Shown: positions 8,092 to 18,152, numbered from the stretch's first letter. The stretch: 64,000 bases of DNA from Oscillospiraceae bacterium (GCA_022508805.1 JAFLUM010000007.1:1-64000), one strand, 5' to 3'. Notes: generated by a model from the sequence alone, not told the origin. A program made the numbers and translations.

Positions 8092-9788
8092 AGAAGATAA
8101 AAAAGAACCTCCCTGCCATTTTTTGGATCAGCCGCGTGGTGGGAAAATCAAAACTGAATATCGGTATCCTGCTGATCATCCGATCGGTTGGCAGTCTCTG
8201 CGGCGTATTCTATGCGTTCCTTTTGCGAGGGATCGTTAATGCGGCTGTGGACGGACAAAAAGACGCTTTTTTTACGGCTGTTTTCTATTTTACGGGACTG
8301 GTCGTATTTCAGATGATCCTATCGGCAATCGGACGGTTTTTGGGTGCATATACGCAAAGCACCGTGAACAATCAATTTAAAAAACGGTTGTTTTCAGCGC
8401 TGATGACAAGGGATTACGCCTCGGTAACGCAGGTTCATTCCGGCGAATGGATGAACCGCCTGACCTCGGATACATCGATCGTTGCAAGCAACGCGACGTC
8501 GCTTCTTCCCGGTATTATATCCACGGTAGTGAGAATAATCGGTGCGGTGATCGCCGTTCTCTGGCTGGAGCCAAGACTTTTGTATCTTCTCATTCCGGGC
8601 GGTCTGATCCTGGCGTTTTTTGCGACCGTATTCCGCAAGGTCTTGAAAAATATGCACAAGAGGATTCTTGAAGCATATGGGCGACTGCGGGTATTTTTAG
8701 CGGAACAGCTGGGGAGCCTGATGATCGTGCGGACCTTTGCGCAGGAGCAGCAGACCGCGGACAAAGCCGCAGACCTGATGGCGGAGCATAAAGCCGCCAT
8801 AATGAAACACAGCAATTTTTCAAACATATGCAGTATCGGATTTGGAATAGCCATGAACGGCTTTTTTGTGCTGGGGACGGTATATTGCGGTTACGGCATA
8901 CTGACCAAAAGTATCAGCTACGGTGATATGACGGCTGTTTTACAGCTCGCTTCACAGCTCCTGTCTCCTTTAACCGGCATCACCGGATTTTTACCCGCTT
9001 ATTATGCTATGCTCGCCAGCTCGGAACGCCTGATGGAAGCGGAAGGATTTGGCGAGGAGAATGAGGATAAAATTCCTGAAAAAGACCTGAAAACATTCTA
9101 TACGGAACGCTTTCAAGGCTTGAAATTTAAAAACGCAGACTTTACATATCGACCGCCGGTGCAGACAGACGGCGACACGACCCCCATGCCGACGGTGCTG
9201 TCAAGCTTTGATCTGGAAATAAAAAAAGGCGAATACGTGGCGTTTACAGGTCGGTCCGGGTGCGGAAAAAGCACTGTGTTAAAGCTTATGCTGTGTCTGT
9301 ATCCTCTTGATGCGGGCGAGCGCTGTTTAGAGACCGCTGACGGAAGTGTACCTTTGACCTCCGCATGGCGCGGGCTGTTTGCCTATGTTCCGCAGGGAAA
9401 TCAGCTTCTTTCGGGAAGCATTCGGGAAATCATTGCGTTTGGGGATAAAGAGCGGATGCTGCAGGAAGAAAAGCTGCACCGCGCGCTTGATATCGCCTGT
9501 GCCGAGGAATTCGTGTCAAAGCTTGAGGACGGACTGGATACACAGCTCGGCGAGCGGGGCGCAGGTCTTTCGGAAGGGCAGATGCAGCGCATCGCCATTG
9601 CAAGGGCGGTATTCTCCGATCATCCCATCTTATTACTTGACGAAGCCACCGGCTCCCTTGACGAAGCAACAGAGCGCAGATTGCTTGATAATCTGAGAAC
9701 GATGACCGATAAAACCGTGGTCATTGTCACGCACAGACCTGCCGTGCTGAAAATATGTGACAAGCAGATCGATTTCGGAAAGGGATAA
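8088..9788 (+). CDS. ABC exporter, fused membrane and ATPase domains
   Basis: A 566-residue half-transporter. Residues ~1-320 form an ABC type-1 exporter membrane domain with about six helices. Residues ~350-566 form the ATPase, with Walker A GRSGCGKST, Q-loop region VPQGNQLLSG, signature LSEGQMQRIAIARA, Walker B ILLLDEATGSLDEAT and the H-loop in VIVTHRP. All catalytic motifs are intact. Proteins of this type occur with PqqD, HPr-kinase-like and radical SAM genes, where they are thought to export modified peptides; here only fragments of possible partners remain. It probably acts as a homodimer in the cytoplasmic membrane. The substrate is unknown. Confidence 0.88.
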   Translation: MKKIKKNLPAIFWISRVVGKSKLNIGILLIIRSVGSLCGVFYAFLLRGIVNAAVDGQKDAFFTAVFYFTGLVVFQMILSAIGRFLGAYTQSTVNNQFKKRLFSALMTRDYASVTQVHSGEWMNRLTSDTSIVASNATSLLPGIISTVVRIIGAVIAVLWLEPRLLYLLIPGGLILAFFATVFRKVLKNMHKRILEAYGRLRVFLAEQLGSLMIVRTFAQEQQTADKAADLMAEHKAAIMKHSNFSNICSIGFGIAMNGFFVLGTVYCGYGILTKSISYGDMTAVLQLASQLLSPLTGITGFLPAYYAMLASSERLMEAEGFGEENEDKIPEKDLKTFYTERFQGLKFKNADFTYRPPVQTDGDTTPMPTVLSSFDLEIKKGEYVAFTGRSGCGKSTVLKLMLCLYPLDAGERCLETADGSVPLTSAWRGLFAYVPQGNQLLSGSIREIIAFGDKERMLQEEKLHRALDIACAEEFVSKLEDGLDTQLGERGAGLSEGQMQRIAIARAVFSDHPILLLDEATGSLDEATERRLLDNLRTMTDKTVVIVTHRPAVLKICDKQIDFGKG

Positions 9789-9829
9789 CGCAAGTAATGA
9801 AAATAATTATTCCTGCGTCGTAAAAATCC

Positions 9830-10210
9830 GTGCAGATACTCGGGAAACAAAAAAGACGGGAGGGCGTTACCTACCGTCTGTTCAAATATGCAGTACAGGT
9901 CCCCGCGAAGGAATGGCTGCTGCTTTACGACCCATTAACGCCGGAGCTGCTCCTGCTCTCGCCCGAGGAATCGAACGAGCTTATCGCCAAGTGGTTCTCG
10001 GTACGACGGAAGCAGGATGACATGAAAATCCCCGACCGACTCCGCGCCACAGACGCTTTCGGAGCGCGTAGAAACAGTGAAGATAAGAACGCCAAAGAGT
10101 CGTGTAACACGAGCCGAAAGCGCCGAAAATCACCGGGGATGCCACGGAAAAAGGTCAAAATCAGCCACCAGCTTTTGATGCCGAACCTTTTGGAATCTAA
10201 AGCAATTTAA
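9830..10210 (+). pseudogene. Possible remnant of a radical SAM peptide-maturase N-terminus
   Basis: From a GTG the frame gives YRLFKYAVQVPAKEWLLLYD, then LTPELLLLSPEESNELIAKW. This looks like the recognition-domain start of radical SAM/SPASM peptide maturases (pattern V-P..W-L-L-Y-N.LTGE.L.L..EE). After about residue 65 the sequence becomes Arg/Ser/Lys-rich with no recognisable fold and no CxxxCxxC motif, as if the reading frame had shifted or the gene had been joined to unrelated DNA. It ends four bases into the end of the convergent HdeD-like gene. The family call is tentative; the broken nature is better supported. Confidence 0.35.
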
Positions 10211-10551
10211 ACCTTAAACAGCCCGTCTGTCAGAATAGAAATCCCAATAGCAATACAAATGAATGTCATAAGGTCATCCGGTCTGATCAGGACGATCGAC
10301 CCCAAAACAAGCAGCATTATGCCGAATTCCAGGTCAAACTGAAAGGCCGATCGGAACAAATCTCTTGAAAAATATCCGACGAGTTTTACAATACCGAATA
10401 CGATCATTGCGATTCCCATGGATACACCGATCATTGATATGGAAATATCCGGCAGTGCAATGAACAAAACGCCGATGATACAAAGAAATACCGACATCAT
10501 GATGTATCCGATTTTTGCAATTCGTATGGGTGCTACAGAACGCATTTTCAT
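10207..10551 (-). CDS. HdeD/DUF308-like membrane protein, C-terminally short
   Basis: A 114-residue hydrophobic protein with about four membrane helices and the glycine-rich helix pairs of the HdeD/DUF308 family (MIGVSMGIAMIVFGIVKLVG; MLLVLGSIVLI). Family members are usually ~170-190 residues with six helices. This one stops at ILTDGLFKV, where the others continue. The truncation point coincides with the end of the broken gene on the opposite strand, which suggests a deletion junction near 10205. A functional short protein is possible. An AGGAGG lies just upstream of the ATG. Confidence 0.6.
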   Translation of the reverse strand: MKMRSVAPIRIAKIGYIMMSVFLCIIGVLFIALPDISISMIGVSMGIAMIVFGIVKLVGYFSRDLFRSAFQFDLEFGIMLLVLGSIVLIRPDDLMTFICIAIGISILTDGLFKV

Positions 10552-10623
10552 AATCCTAACCTCCTCGTTTATTTTCTATTATCATAGTACCGACTTTTTA
10601 TTATGAATACAGACATTAAAACT

Positions 10624-10657
10624 CCCTGTGTCTGAAAATCAGGCACGGGGCTTTTTC
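10624..10657 (+). terminator. Orphan rho-independent terminator
   Basis: The stem CCCTGTGTCTGA with TCAGGCACGGGG (one G-U and one mismatched pair) is followed by CTTTTTCT. No plus-strand gene ends here now, because the nearest upstream plus-strand frame is broken and lies beyond a convergent gene. It fits the idea that a plus-strand operon was lost from this patch. Confidence 0.6.
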
Positions 10658-10726
10658 TGTCCGTACGCAAACAAGATCAAGGCATTTATACTAAAGTTGA
10701 AAAAACGAAATTTGCAGTAAAAATCA

Positions 10727-10755
10727 TTGAAGGAAATGTTAATTTATGTTAGAAT
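10727..10755 (+). promoter_or_regulatory. Candidate promoter of the V-ATPase operon
   Basis: TTGAAG and TAGAAT are separated by 17 bases. The distance from the -10 to the ntpE start codon is about 130 bases, giving a moderately long leader in which I see no recognisable riboswitch. Confidence 0.5.
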
Positions 10756-10887
10756 AATTACAAATAGGCATCTCGCCTTTGAGATTATTGGACCGTTTCA
10801 GCGGTCGACATATTTTGCACATCTTTTTTACGTACAATATGATAAAGTGTTTACATATAAATTGAATTCTGAAAAGGAGAAAGCCTT

Positions 10888-11508
10888 ATGGAAATACAAT
10901 TACAAGAACTCATTAATCAGATCAAAAACGACGGTGTGGCAGCTGCAGAGACCGAAGCAAGGTCCATTGTCGATGCCGCAAAGTCCGAAGCGGACAAACT
11001 CGTTGCCGATGCGCAGGCACAGGCAGATAAGATTTTGGCTGATGCTAAGGTCGAAAATGAACGAATGGTGAAATCGAGCGAGGATGCGATCCGTCAGGCA
11101 GGACGTAATCTGCTTATATCCTTTAGGGAAAGTGTAGCAAGAGAGCTTAAATCTATCGTAGGTGAAAATGTAAAGTCGGTATATTCCTCTGAGTCTTTAG
11201 CACAGTTGATCATAAATGTTGTTGAATCCTGGGCGAACAGACCGGATGCAGAAGAAATAACAGTCATTTTGAACAGCGATGATTTAAAGGTTCTTGAAAA
11301 CACCTTGCTTACAGCTCTTAAAGATAGAATGTTAAAGGGACTTACACTGAAAGCAAACGATAATTTTGACGGGGGCTTCCGCATTACCGCGGGTGACAGC
11401 GGAGCCTATTACGATTACTCTGCCGAGGCTGTTGTAGATATGCTGTCAAATTATCTCAGTCCCAAGGTCGCCGAGCTTTTGAAAGAGGCAGAAAAAGAGG
11501 CAGAATAA
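10888..11508 (+). CDS. ntpE: V-type ATP synthase/ATPase subunit E
   Basis: A 206-residue peripheral-stalk subunit. The first ~80 residues are a long Ala/Glu/Lys-rich helix (AAAETEARSIVDAAKSEADK) that forms the stalk; the C-terminal half is the globular head that contacts subunit A. The start is clear, with AAAGGAG eight bases before the ATG. It is the first gene of a seven-gene operon in the order E-DUF2764-A-B-D-I-K. The sequence is closest in style to spirochaete and chlamydial E subunits. Confidence 0.85.
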   Translation: MEIQLQELINQIKNDGVAAAETEARSIVDAAKSEADKLVADAQAQADKILADAKVENERMVKSSEDAIRQAGRNLLISFRESVARELKSIVGENVKSVYSSESLAQLIINVVESWANRPDAEEITVILNSDDLKVLENTLLTALKDRMLKGLTLKANDNFDGGFRITAGDSGAYYDYSAEAVVDMLSNYLSPKVAELLKEAEKEAE

Positions 11509-11510
11509 TT

Positions 11511-12065
11511 ATGGCTGAATATTATTTAATTTCACAGTTGCCGTCTTTAGACGGAATCGGTGAGAATATGCCGCTCCCCATTACAGAAGATCGGTTTTTA
11601 GAGCTGTGCAACCGCTTTTTAGGAAAAAAAGCACGGAACGAAATGAAAAACCTGACTCTCTTGCCGCCGAAAAGTTGTGAATATTCAGGTTCGGCATTGC
11701 TTAAAGCTTGGAACGAAAGCGAAAGAAATCTGCGGCTTGCTCTCGGTAAGGTCCGAGCCGAGAAGATGAAAAAGCCATTTGATGCAGAAAATCGGGTTCT
11801 GCCTATAGAGTATACTAAGGTGGCAAGCACGGCAATAGAAATGGATAATCCGATGGAAGCGGAGAAATTTCTTAACCGTTACCGTTTGGAGCTTTTGGAA
11901 ACGCTCAGACCGACGGATAACTTTTCGGAGGATTTTGTCTTTTATTATGGGCTTAAGCTGAAGCTGATACTGCGCATAAGGCAGTTCGATGCGGATGCAG
12001 GAAAAGCCGCATACAAAAATATTTACAACTCCATTTTAAACGGAGATAGGTTGGAGGCTATGTGA
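11511..12065 (+). CDS. DUF2764 protein, V-ATPase operon accessory subunit
   Basis: A 184-residue protein beginning MAEYYLISQLPSLDGIGE, the hallmark of DUF2764. This family is known from V-ATPase operons of spirochaetes and chlamydiae, at the same position between the E and A genes. Its role is not settled; it may stand in for the C/d-type subunit, because C, F and G genes are absent here. It lies two bases after ntpE and its TGA overlaps the ATG of ntpA by one base (TGATG). Confidence 0.8.
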   Translation: MAEYYLISQLPSLDGIGENMPLPITEDRFLELCNRFLGKKARNEMKNLTLLPPKSCEYSGSALLKAWNESERNLRLALGKVRAEKMKKPFDAENRVLPIEYTKVASTAIEMDNPMEAEKFLNRYRLELLETLRPTDNFSEDFVFYYGLKLKLILRIRQFDADAGKAAYKNIYNSILNGDRLEAM

Positions 12066-13834
12066 TGACCGAAAATACAGGAAAGGTTGTAAGCATTAAC
12101 GGAAACCTGGTGTCGGTTGAATTTGACGGCAGTGTTTCTATGAATGAAATATGCTTTGTTAAAGTAGCTGATACTGCGCTAAAAAGCGAGGTTATCCGTA
12201 TACGGGGCAACATTGCGCAAATACAGGTTTACGAAATGACCGATGGCATAAAGTGCGGAGATGAGGTCGAATTTACGGGAGATATGCTGTCTGCGGAGCT
12301 CGGTCCGGGTCTTCTCGGTCAGATATACGACGGACTTCAGAACCCGTTGCCGGTATTGGCTCAGCAGGCGGGTTGGTTTTTGGAACGCGGAATTTATGCA
12401 GACGGACTGGATGTCGGGAAAAAGTGGGAATTCACCCCGACTAGTAAGGTCGGTGACACCCTGCGCGCAGGCGAATATATCGGAACGGTTCCCGAAGGTC
12501 CGTTTACGCACAAAATCTTTATTCCCTTTTATCTGCTTGGAAGCTATACATTAAAATCAATTGCAGAAAAAGGCAAATATACGGTAAAAGAAACCGTTGC
12601 GGTCATAACTGATGAACGCGGTCGGGACATCTCTGTATCCATGTCATTTAAGTGGCCTGTTAAGCGTGCTGTAAAATGTTACAGCGAAAGATTGGCCCCG
12701 ATAGAAACAATGGAAACGAAGGTGCGCCTTATTGACTCTTTCTTTCCCGTGGCGAAAGGCGGCACCTATTGCACTCCCGGACCCTTCGGCGCAGGTAAAA
12801 CCGTATTACAGCATACCACTTCAAAATATGCCGATGTGGATATCGTAATAATTGCCGCCTGCGGAGAGCGTGCGGGAGAGGTTGTGGAAACATTAACCGA
12901 GTTTCCGGAGCTTACAGATCCCAAAACAGGCCGTTCTCTTATGGAACGCACCATTATTATCTGTAATACCTCGTCTATGCCGGTTGCGTCCCGTGAGGCA
13001 TCGGTTTACACTTCGGTAACACTTGCCGAATATTACCGTCAGATGGGACTGAATGTTCTGCTTTTGGCAGACTCAACATCCCGTTGGGCGCAGGCTCTCA
13101 GAGAAATGTCCGGCAGACTTGAAGAGATCCCCGGCGAAGAGGCCTTCCCCGCCTACCTGGAATCCTATATTGCGGCATTTTATGAAAGAGCAGGCTACGT
13201 TCGTTTGCCTGACGGAAGCACGGGATCTGTTACCATCGGCGGTACGGTCTCCCCTGCCGGCGGAAACTTTGAAGAACCGGTAACGCAAGCTACCTTAAAG
13301 GTCGTCGGCGCCTTCCATGGCTTGTCACGTGAACGCTCGGACGCAAGAAAGTATCCTGCGATCGACCCGCTTATTTCCTGGTCCAAATATAAAAGTGTTA
13401 TTGACGGTAAAAAATCAGAATTTTGCAAAAACATTCTCCGTCACGGAGATGAAATCGGTTCGATGATGAAGGTTGTCGGTGAAGACGGCACTACTCTTTC
13501 CGATTATATAATCTATTTGAAAGCAGAAATGCTGGATGCGGTATATCTGCAGCAAAACTCTTTTGATTTAGTTGATGCAAACTGCGGTACTTTGCGGCAA
13601 CGGTATGTTACGGATAAGCTTATCCGTATTTTGGGCAGTGATTATACAATAGATAAGAAAGATGATGCCCGCGGTTTCTTTAACCGTATGCGTCAGAAGT
13701 TTATCGATTGGAATTACACAGAATTCGAAAGCGATGATTTCAAAAGGGCTGAGTCCGAAATCGATACACTCTACAAAGAAGGCAACGGTAAGCTCGGAAG
13801 CGTCGCAGAGCGCTTATTAAAGGACGGTGAGTGA
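12065..13834 (+). CDS. ntpA: V-type ATP synthase/ATPase catalytic subunit A
   Basis: A 589-residue catalytic subunit from the ATG at 12065, chosen because GGAGG lies seven bases upstream and the codon overlaps the previous stop; a GTG one codon earlier is also open. The P-loop GPFGAGKT is intact, followed by the family segment [11 protein letters not shown] and [15 protein letters not shown]. The extra non-homologous insert (~residues 110-200) that separates V/A-type A from F1-beta is present. It hydrolyses or makes ATP at the A/B interface. Confidence 0.93.
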   Translation: MTENTGKVVSINGNLVSVEFDGSVSMNEICFVKVADTALKSEVIRIRGNIAQIQVYEMTDGIKCGDEVEFTGDMLSAELGPGLLGQIYDGLQNPLPVLAQQAGWFLERGIYADGLDVGKKWEFTPTSKVGDTLRAGEYIGTVPEGPFTHKIFIPFYLLGSYTLKSIAEKGKYTVKETVAVITDERGRDISVSMSFKWPVKRAVKCYSERLAPIETMETKVRLIDSFFPVAKGGTYCTPGPFGAGKTVLQHTTSKYADVDIVIIAACGERAGEVVETLTEFPELTDPKTGRSLMERTIIICNTSSMPVASREASVYTSVTLAEYYRQMGLNVLLLADSTSRWAQALREMSGRLEEIPGEEAFPAYLESYIAAFYERAGYVRLPDGSTGSVTIGGTVSPAGGNFEEPVTQATLKVVGAFHGLSRERSDARKYPAIDPLISWSKYKSVIDGKKSEFCKNILRHGDEIGSMMKVVGEDGTTLSDYIIYLKAEMLDAVYLQQNSFDLVDANCGTLRQRYVTDKLIRILGSDYTIDKKDDARGFFNRMRQKFIDWNYTEFESDDFKRAESEIDTLYKEGNGKLGSVAERLLKDGE

Positions 13835-15132
13835 GTATGAATAAAGTTTATAACCGAATTGAATCTATCACCGGCAATGTTATTACCGTACGGGCCCGGG
13901 GCGTTCAATACAAAGAATTGGCTCAAATAAATACACGCTTCGGTAAATCACTTGCACAGGTTAATAAAATCGAAGGTGATATTGTTTCCCTGCAGGTGTT
14001 CGCGGGCGGTCAGGGCGTTTCCACGGGAGATGAAGTCCGCTTTTTGGGTCACGAAATGCGGGTGTCCTTTAGTGAAGACCTATTGGGTCGCATATTTAAC
14101 GGCTCAGGTGAACCGAGAGATAAAGGTCCGGCACTTACAGAGAATATGAAATCCATCGGCGGACCTTCAGTTAATCCTACCAAACGTATTCTCGCCAACC
14201 GAATGATGAGAACAAACATCCCTATGATCGATATGTTTAATACGTTGGTCGTTTCGCAGAAGCTGCCGATCTTCTCGATTTCGGGAGAACCGTATAATCA
14301 GCTTCTCGCCCGTATTGCCATGCAGGCGGGCGCCGATGTGATCGTGCTCGGCGGTATGGGACTTAAATATGATGATTTTCTCTATTTTAAGGATGAGCTT
14401 TCAAAGGGCGGGGCGCTCAGTAAGACGGTTATGTTTATTCACACCGCTTCCGATCCTACGGTTGAGTGCATGATGATCCCCGATATGGTATTGGCTGTTG
14501 CAGAGCAGTTCGCTTTGCAGAATAAGGATGTATTGGTTCTTCTCACTGATATGACCAACTTCGCCGATGCCATGAAGGAGATAGCGATTACGCAGGAACA
14601 GGTACCTTCCAACCGCGGATATCCGGGTGACCTTTATTCTCAGCTTGCAGCCCGTTACGAAAAAGCTGTTGACTTTGCAGATTCAGGCTCGGTTACCGTT
14701 TTAGCTGTTACCACCATGCCGGGCGATGACGTAACGCATCCTGTCCCGGATAATACCGGATATATCACAGAAGGGCAGTATTATCTTAAAGGCGGTCGAA
14801 TTGAACCCTTTGGCTCACTTTCCCGACTGAAACAAAATGTAAACGGTAAAACACGAAGAGACCATAGAGCGCTTATGGATGCTATGATCCGTTTGTACTC
14901 CTCATATAAGGAAACTCTTGAAAAGAAAAGCATGGGCTTTTCTATGAGTGGGTGGGATGAAAAGCTGCTGAAGTACGGTGTGCTTTTCGAGAACAAGCTT
15001 ATGGACCTGTCGGTTAATCTGCCGCTTGAAGAGGCTCTTGATTTAGGCTGGGAGATTTTAGCCGATTGCTTTAGTAAAGATGAAACCGGAATCAAGTCAG
15101 ACCTTACTGATGAATTTTGGCCCGTGAGGTAA
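13831..15132 (+). CDS. ntpB: V-type ATP synthase/ATPase subunit B
   Basis: A 433-residue regulatory nucleotide-binding subunit. It resembles catalytic A but lacks a P-loop; the equivalent region reads [15 protein letters not shown], as usual for [21 protein letters not shown] and the [16 protein letters not shown] segment are typical. GTG at 13831 overlaps the ntpA stop (GTGA), and an in-frame ATG lies two codons later; either could be used. It alternates with A in the catalytic hexamer. Confidence 0.92.
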   Translation: MSMNKVYNRIESITGNVITVRARGVQYKELAQINTRFGKSLAQVNKIEGDIVSLQVFAGGQGVSTGDEVRFLGHEMRVSFSEDLLGRIFNGSGEPRDKGPALTENMKSIGGPSVNPTKRILANRMMRTNIPMIDMFNTLVVSQKLPIFSISGEPYNQLLARIAMQAGADVIVLGGMGLKYDDFLYFKDELSKGGALSKTVMFIHTASDPTVECMMIPDMVLAVAEQFALQNKDVLVLLTDMTNFADAMKEIAITQEQVPSNRGYPGDLYSQLAARYEKAVDFADSGSVTVLAVTTMPGDDVTHPVPDNTGYITEGQYYLKGGRIEPFGSLSRLKQNVNGKTRRDHRALMDAMIRLYSSYKETLEKKSMGFSMSGWDEKLLKYGVLFENKLMDLSVNLPLEEALDLGWEILADCFSKDETGIKSDLTDEFWPVR

Positions 15133-15146
15133 GGAGGACTGTAATT

Positions 15147-15779
15147 TTGGCAAAAATCAAGCTAACCAAAAATGAGTTAAAGGTACAAAAGGACGCACTT
15201 AAAATGTACCGGAGATATTTGCCTACACTGACTCTTAAAAAGCAACAGCTCCAAGCGGAAATTCGTACTATCGAAGCCAAAGCGAGATCAGTAAGAAAAG
15301 AAAAAGAAGATCTTGAAAAAGGCTTTAGAGATTGGATCGCTGTTTTCAGCGAAAAAGATGCTTTTCCCGAAGGGATAATTACCGTAAGCAATATTCGCAA
15401 AGGAATCGGTAATATTGCAGGCGTTACAATTCCGACCTTTGACGGAGCGGATTTCTCCAGAGGCGATTATGATCTGTATGAAACTCCCCTTTGGGTGGAT
15501 ATCGCTGCAAATCATATGGAGAGGGCAATGCTGCTTGATCTGGAGGCGGAAGTGTTGGATGAGCAGGTCAGACTTTTAGAGGCAGAGCTTCTTGCAACAT
15601 CTCAAAGAGTCAACCTGTTTGAAAAGGTTAAAATCCCTGAGGCAGAGGAAAATATCAGAAAAATATCGATATATTTGGCAGACCAACAGGTCAGTGCCGT
15701 AGTGCGTTCTAAAATATCAAAACGCAAGATAGCCCTTCGTAATGCTGAGGTTTCCGAAAGGCAGGTTTATTCGCCATGA
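15147..15779 (+). CDS. ntpD: V-type ATP synthase/ATPase subunit D
   Basis: A 210-residue central-shaft subunit of long coiled-coil helices. I place the start at TTG 15147 because a perfect AAGGAGG lies nine bases upstream and the protein then begins MAKIKLTKNELKVQKDALK, the normal D-subunit N-terminus; an earlier TTG in frame lies inside ntpB. The stop overlaps the ntpI start by four bases. It couples rotation of the K ring to the A/B head. Confidence 0.9.
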   Translation: MAKIKLTKNELKVQKDALKMYRRYLPTLTLKKQQLQAEIRTIEAKARSVRKEKEDLEKGFRDWIAVFSEKDAFPEGIITVSNIRKGIGNIAGVTIPTFDGADFSRGDYDLYETPLWVDIAANHMERAMLLDLEAEVLDEQVRLLEAELLATSQRVNLFEKVKIPEAEENIRKISIYLADQQVSAVVRSKISKRKIALRNAEVSERQVYSP

Positions 15780-17716
15780 TCGTGCCTATGAAAAAAGTAT
15801 CTCTCATAATCATGGGAGACAAAAAAGCAGAAACACTTAAAGAACTCCGCAAATTGGGAATTGTTCATATTGAAATAACCGAAGGCTCAGGTGAAAGACT
15901 CGGCGAACTGAAAGAAGAGATATCCCTACTTGAAAACGCGGTTTTCACCGTAGGGAAAAATAAAAAAGCGGAAGAAAAGGATATAAATGCTTCCCAAGCG
16001 CTGTCTGTTGCAAGAGAAATTATTTCTCTTGCCGAGGAAAAAAAGGCGTGTCACTCAGAACGAATTGCCCTTAATGCAGAGCTTGATCGGCTGAAAAGCT
16101 GGGGTGAGCTTGACCCGCACAGCATCACTGACTTAGCTTCAAAGGGCATTGATATTTCATTTTATGAGATGCCGAAAGCCGAATACGAAGGTTTGAGTGA
16201 CGGTGTAAGAACTGTGAGGTTGGATTCAAATAAATCCTCCGTTAAATTCTTGTTGCTCAAATCTGATCTTGATAGCGAAGATGAGACTGCCCAAGCCTTG
16301 CGCAATTACCGATTGGAGTTGCCGCAGCTTTCTACCGCTGAAACGGCAAAAAAAATTGACGAGCTCAACTCCCGTATTAAAACAATAGACGAACAAATTA
16401 CTTCCTATGCAGGCTATGCCGAGAGCATGAAAAAGGCAATAAAGTCACTTAAAAAGGAAGTCGAATTTGAAGTTTACGCTACGGGTATGGGGAATGAAAA
16501 CCTATCAACCGATGAGAACAAAGCAGTTTCTGTGGCATATTTCAAAGGATATATTGAGGCAGAGAATCTTGACAAACTGCAACAGACAGCCAAGAAAAAT
16601 TCCTGGGGACTTCTTGTGGAGGATCCGTGTGAGGAAGATAATGTTCCTACCAAGCTGAAAAATAATAAGTTTGTCAGTCTTATCTATCCGTTGACCGACT
16701 TTTTGGGTACTGTCCCCGGATATTTTGAGTATGACATTTCCGGTTGGTTTTTAGTATTTATACTCATATTTTTTGGAATTATCTTCGGGGACGGCGGCTA
16801 CGGACTGCTGACATGTACTGTTGCGGCTGTACTGATTATAAAATCGGTTGTTTCAAAAAAGACGATCTCACCCGCCGTTTTGCTTATAGGGCTTTTCGGA
16901 TTGTCGACGGTACTGTTCGGAACTCTTACCTGCACATGGTTTGGGCTTTCTCCCGAGCAGCTGCCGCATTGGCTCAAGAGTTTATCGATACCTGTAATTT
17001 CAAATGTTTATGCCGACAGGATCTGGCATCCGTTCTGGACAGAGGGCGAAATAGGGCTTACGACCGCGCAAAATTTACAGATATTTTGTTTTTCGTTGGC
17101 TCTTATACAGTTGACAGTAGCGCATATAAAGTGTTCCGTGAGAAATAAAAGCTCGGTTAAAATGCTCGGTGATATAGGCTCAATATTACAGCTTTTGGGA
17201 ATTTATTATTTAGTACTTAGCCTTGTAGTAAACTCTGAGGTGTTCAGTTTCGGGCTTACAATAGGCGGTATTCCCATCGGTACGGTCGCTATCGCTTTAA
17301 TAGGAATAGGCTTCTGTTTGAGCTTTGTGTTTTCAAACTACGAAGGAAGTATTGTGAAGTCTATACTTTCAAGTCTTACCAACATCGTTTCGGTTTTGCT
17401 TGGCGTAGTCAATGTGTTTTCAGACATAGTTTCGTATATACGCCTTTGGGCTGTGGGTCTTGCGGGCGCCGCAATATCCTCAACCGTAAACGAGCTTGCG
17501 GGACCGTTGTTCGGAAACTTTCTGTTTATGATAGTCGCCATCGTTATTTTAGTGTTTGGTCACGGACTTAATATGATATTAAATATTCTGTCTGTTATCG
17601 TTCACGGAATCAGGCTGAACACATTGGAATTTTCATCACATTTAAATATGTCCTGGAGCGGACATAAATTCAAGCCTTTCAATGAAGAAATTGATTATAA
17701 AGGAGAATTATTATGA
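15776..17716 (+). CDS. ntpI: V-type ATP synthase/ATPase subunit I (a-type stator)
   Basis: A 646-residue protein with a cytoplasmic N-terminal half (~residues 1-320, mixed coiled coil) and a membrane C-terminal half with about seven or eight helices. The arginine that faces the rotor is probably in the segment DIVSYIRLWAVGLAGAAIS. GIIFGDGGYGLL and FGHGLNMILNILSVIVHGIRL are family motifs. It forms the ion half-channels against the K ring. Both ends overlap neighbouring genes by four bases. Confidence 0.92.
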   Translation: MIVPMKKVSLIIMGDKKAETLKELRKLGIVHIEITEGSGERLGELKEEISLLENAVFTVGKNKKAEEKDINASQALSVAREIISLAEEKKACHSERIALNAELDRLKSWGELDPHSITDLASKGIDISFYEMPKAEYEGLSDGVRTVRLDSNKSSVKFLLLKSDLDSEDETAQALRNYRLELPQLSTAETAKKIDELNSRIKTIDEQITSYAGYAESMKKAIKSLKKEVEFEVYATGMGNENLSTDENKAVSVAYFKGYIEAENLDKLQQTAKKNSWGLLVEDPCEEDNVPTKLKNNKFVSLIYPLTDFLGTVPGYFEYDISGWFLVFILIFFGIIFGDGGYGLLTCTVAAVLIIKSVVSKKTISPAVLLIGLFGLSTVLFGTLTCTWFGLSPEQLPHWLKSLSIPVISNVYADRIWHPFWTEGEIGLTTAQNLQIFCFSLALIQLTVAHIKCSVRNKSSVKMLGDIGSILQLLGIYYLVLSLVVNSEVFSFGLTIGGIPIGTVAIALIGIGFCLSFVFSNYEGSIVKSILSSLTNIVSVLLGVVNVFSDIVSYIRLWAVGLAGAAISSTVNELAGPLFGNFLFMIVAIVILVFGHGLNMILNILSVIVHGIRLNTLEFSSHLNMSWSGHKFKPFNEEIDYKGELL

Positions 17717-18138
17717 ACTTAGGATCATTAGGAACAGCGTTAGTTATGGGAATTGCCGCAATCGGTTCAGCAATCGGTATCGGCATTGCAGGCCAGGCAT
17801 CAATTGGCTCGTGGAAGAAGTGCTATATGAATAATAAAGCGGCTCCTTTCATCCTTACCGTTTTTGCCGGTGCTCCCCTTACACAGACAATTTACGGTTT
17901 TCTTTTGATGCAACAGATGAAGGCATCGGCTGCTGATCCCGCATTTTTGCTTGGTCTCGGAATCGCCTCCGGTGTGGCTATGGCATTATCGGCTGTTTTC
18001 CAAGGTAAGGCAGGCGCTGCCGGTGCGGATGCATTAGCTGAAACCGGAAAGGGCTTCTCTCAGTACATCACCGTTGTCGGACTTTGCGAAACCGTTGCAT
18101 TGTTCGCACTTGTTTTCAGCATGGTGGCATTGGGATAA
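17713..18138 (+). CDS. ntpK: V-type ATP synthase/ATPase rotor subunit K, Na+-type residues
   Basis: A 141-residue proteolipid with four membrane helices, made of two c-like hairpins. The second helix carries PLTQTIYGF, the third ends in FQGKAGAAG and the fourth has CETVALFALVF. Thr, Gln and Tyr in helix 2, Gln in helix 3 and Glu in helix 4 match the ligand set known from the Enterococcus hirae Na+ V-ATPase K ring, so Na+ coupling is likely. The first hairpin lacks a carboxylate, as in other K subunits. Confidence 0.9.
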   Translation: MNLGSLGTALVMGIAAIGSAIGIGIAGQASIGSWKKCYMNNKAAPFILTVFAGAPLTQTIYGFLLMQQMKASAADPAFLLGLGIASGVAMALSAVFQGKAGAAGADALAETGKGFSQYITVVGLCETVALFALVFSMVALG

Positions 18139-18152
18139 ATTCAAAAAAATTG

